64,000 bases of DNA, from contig NZ_FNWO01000013.1 in the NCBI RefSeq assembly GCF_900108475.1, positions 1-64,000 on the forward strand. Reading direction: 5' to 3'. Every line of letters begins with the position of its first letter. Positions within the stretch are counted from its first letter, which is position 1. The DNA is from Magnetospirillum fulvum. GTDB lineage: Bacteria > Pseudomonadota > Alphaproteobacteria > Rhodospirillales > Magnetospirillaceae. Positions 63,411 through 64,000 of the stretch are shown here, in pieces. The notes beneath the pieces are model-generated. The model saw only the letters and a list, made by a program, of their open reading frames with translations, had not been told where the DNA came from and made no database searches. The translations under genes were made by a program, and so were the position numbers.

Positions 63411-64000
63411 ATGTCCTTCGGAACAGACCGCAGATATATGACCACCGCCCAGGCCCAGGCGGCCCAGATCGATGTGGGCCTGCGGCAATACATGCTCCGG
63501 GTCTACAATTACATGGCCTCGGGGCTGGCCCTGACCGGTATCGTCGCCCTTCTGGTGGCCTCGACGCCTGTTTTGACCCAGGCGATTTTTGGCACCCCGC
63601 TGAAGTGGGTGGTGATGCTGGCCCCGATCGGCTTCGTGTTCTTCCTCAGCGCGCGGATCGAGCATATTCGCGGCGCCACCGCGTCGGCCCTGTTCTGGGT
63701 CTTCGCCGCGCTGATGGGTGCCTCGCTGTCGTCGGTGTTCCTGATCTACACCGGCGCGTCGGTGGCGCGGACCTTCTTCATCACCGCCGCCGCCTTCGCC
63801 GCGCTTAGCCTCTATGGCTACACCACCAAGAAGGACCTGTCGGGCTTCGGCAGCTTCCTGTTCATGGGCGTGATCGGCCTGCTGATCGCCGGCATCGTCA
63901 ACATCTTCCTCCAGAGCTCGATGATGCAGTTCGTGATCTCGGCCGCGGGCGTGCTGATCTTCGCCGGCCTGACCGCGTTCGACACCCAGCGCATCAAGGA
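63411..64000 (+). CDS. Bax inhibitor-1 family membrane protein (cut by window end)
   Basis: The open frame from ATG 63411 runs off the right edge after 196 codons. It begins MSFGTDRRYMTTAQAQAAQI and has alternating membrane helices with NYMASGLALTGIVALLV and ending AGLTAFDTQRIK, whose D-T-Q-R-I-K stretch is the conserved C-terminal pore motif of the BI-1/YbhL/YccA family. AAGGA lies upstream of the start. Likely role: an inner-membrane ion-leak or FtsH-modulating protein; only the last helix or so is missing. Confidence 0.93.
   Translation, partial: MSFGTDRRYMTTAQAQAAQIDVGLRQYMLRVYNYMASGLALTGIVALLVASTPVLTQAIFGTPLKWVVMLAPIGFVFFLSARIEHIRGATASALFWVFAALMGASLSSVFLIYTGASVARTFFITAAAFAALSLYGYTTKKDLSGFGSFLFMGVIGLLIAGIVNIFLQSSMMQFVISAAGVLIFAGLTAFDTQRIK

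Overview
The window looks like chromosome of a GC-rich alphaproteobacterium, most likely Rhodospirillales (Magnetospirillum/Phaeospirillum-like). This is an inference from base composition, the ruvCAB-ybgC-tolQRAB-pal-cpoB block, a zapA partner of the alphaproteobacterial DUF4164 type beside a 6S RNA, and protein style; no database search was possible.

Left edge (1-7.1 kb): the 5' part of an IS4-type transposase, a decayed tyrosine-recombinase C-terminus abutting the 3' end of tRNA-Leu(CAA), then thrS and infC (probable ATA start). A nested inverted-repeat element of about 290 bp follows, then a periplasmic solute-binding protein gene (minus strand) and a first asparagine-synthase-like gene.

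Centre (7.4-36.1 kb): a large surface-glycan locus. It opens with a NusG/RfaH-type elongation factor gene, followed 55 bp downstream by an exact 12/12 match to the enterobacterial ops element (GGCGGTAGCGTG), about 75 nt before the first sugar gene. The sugar genes come in blocks. The first is a legionaminic-acid-type pathway (LegB, LegC, NeuD-type acetyltransferase, LegI, LegG, PtmE-like CBS-nucleotidyltransferase, CMP-sugar synthetases, Gfo/Idh and SDR oxidoreductases). The second is an acetamidino-modification trio (N-acetyl sugar amidotransferase, HisF paralogue, HisH paralogue). The third is AT-richer: a methyltransferase, GT-B-like proteins and an ABC flippase/exporter. The fourth is a second nonulosonic-acid set (NeuB2, NeuC2, a GT-B-like protein, NeuA2). 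A GT2 glycosyltransferase, a second asparagine-synthase-like gene and an opposing GT4 gene close the locus. Many adjacent genes overlap by 4 nt, indicating translational coupling. The probable output is one or two CMP-activated nonulosonic acids, one carrying an acetamidino group, transferred onto a surface glycan or glycoprotein, with long-operon transcription aided by the RfaH-like factor.

Right part (36.4-64 kb): a dCache chemoreceptor gene; a minus-strand metabolic operon (acyl-CoA dehydrogenase, histidine phosphatase, two SDRs); yccF; a class A penicillin-binding protein (PBP1A); the Tol-Pal envelope operon; ruvCAB; yebC; ymdB-like phosphodiesterase; 5-formyl-THF cyclo-ligase with a probable 6S RNA upstream; zapA and a DUF4164 coiled-coil gene; a DinG-type helicase; a LolD/YbbA-YbbP ABC system; and a Bax-inhibitor-1 membrane protein cut by the window end.

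The most novel element is the cis arrangement of an RfaH-like gene plus a perfect ops site controlling a nonulosonic-acid locus in an alphaproteobacterium. It resembles, in organisation only, the UpxY-type NusG paralogues that sit first in Bacteroides capsule operons.
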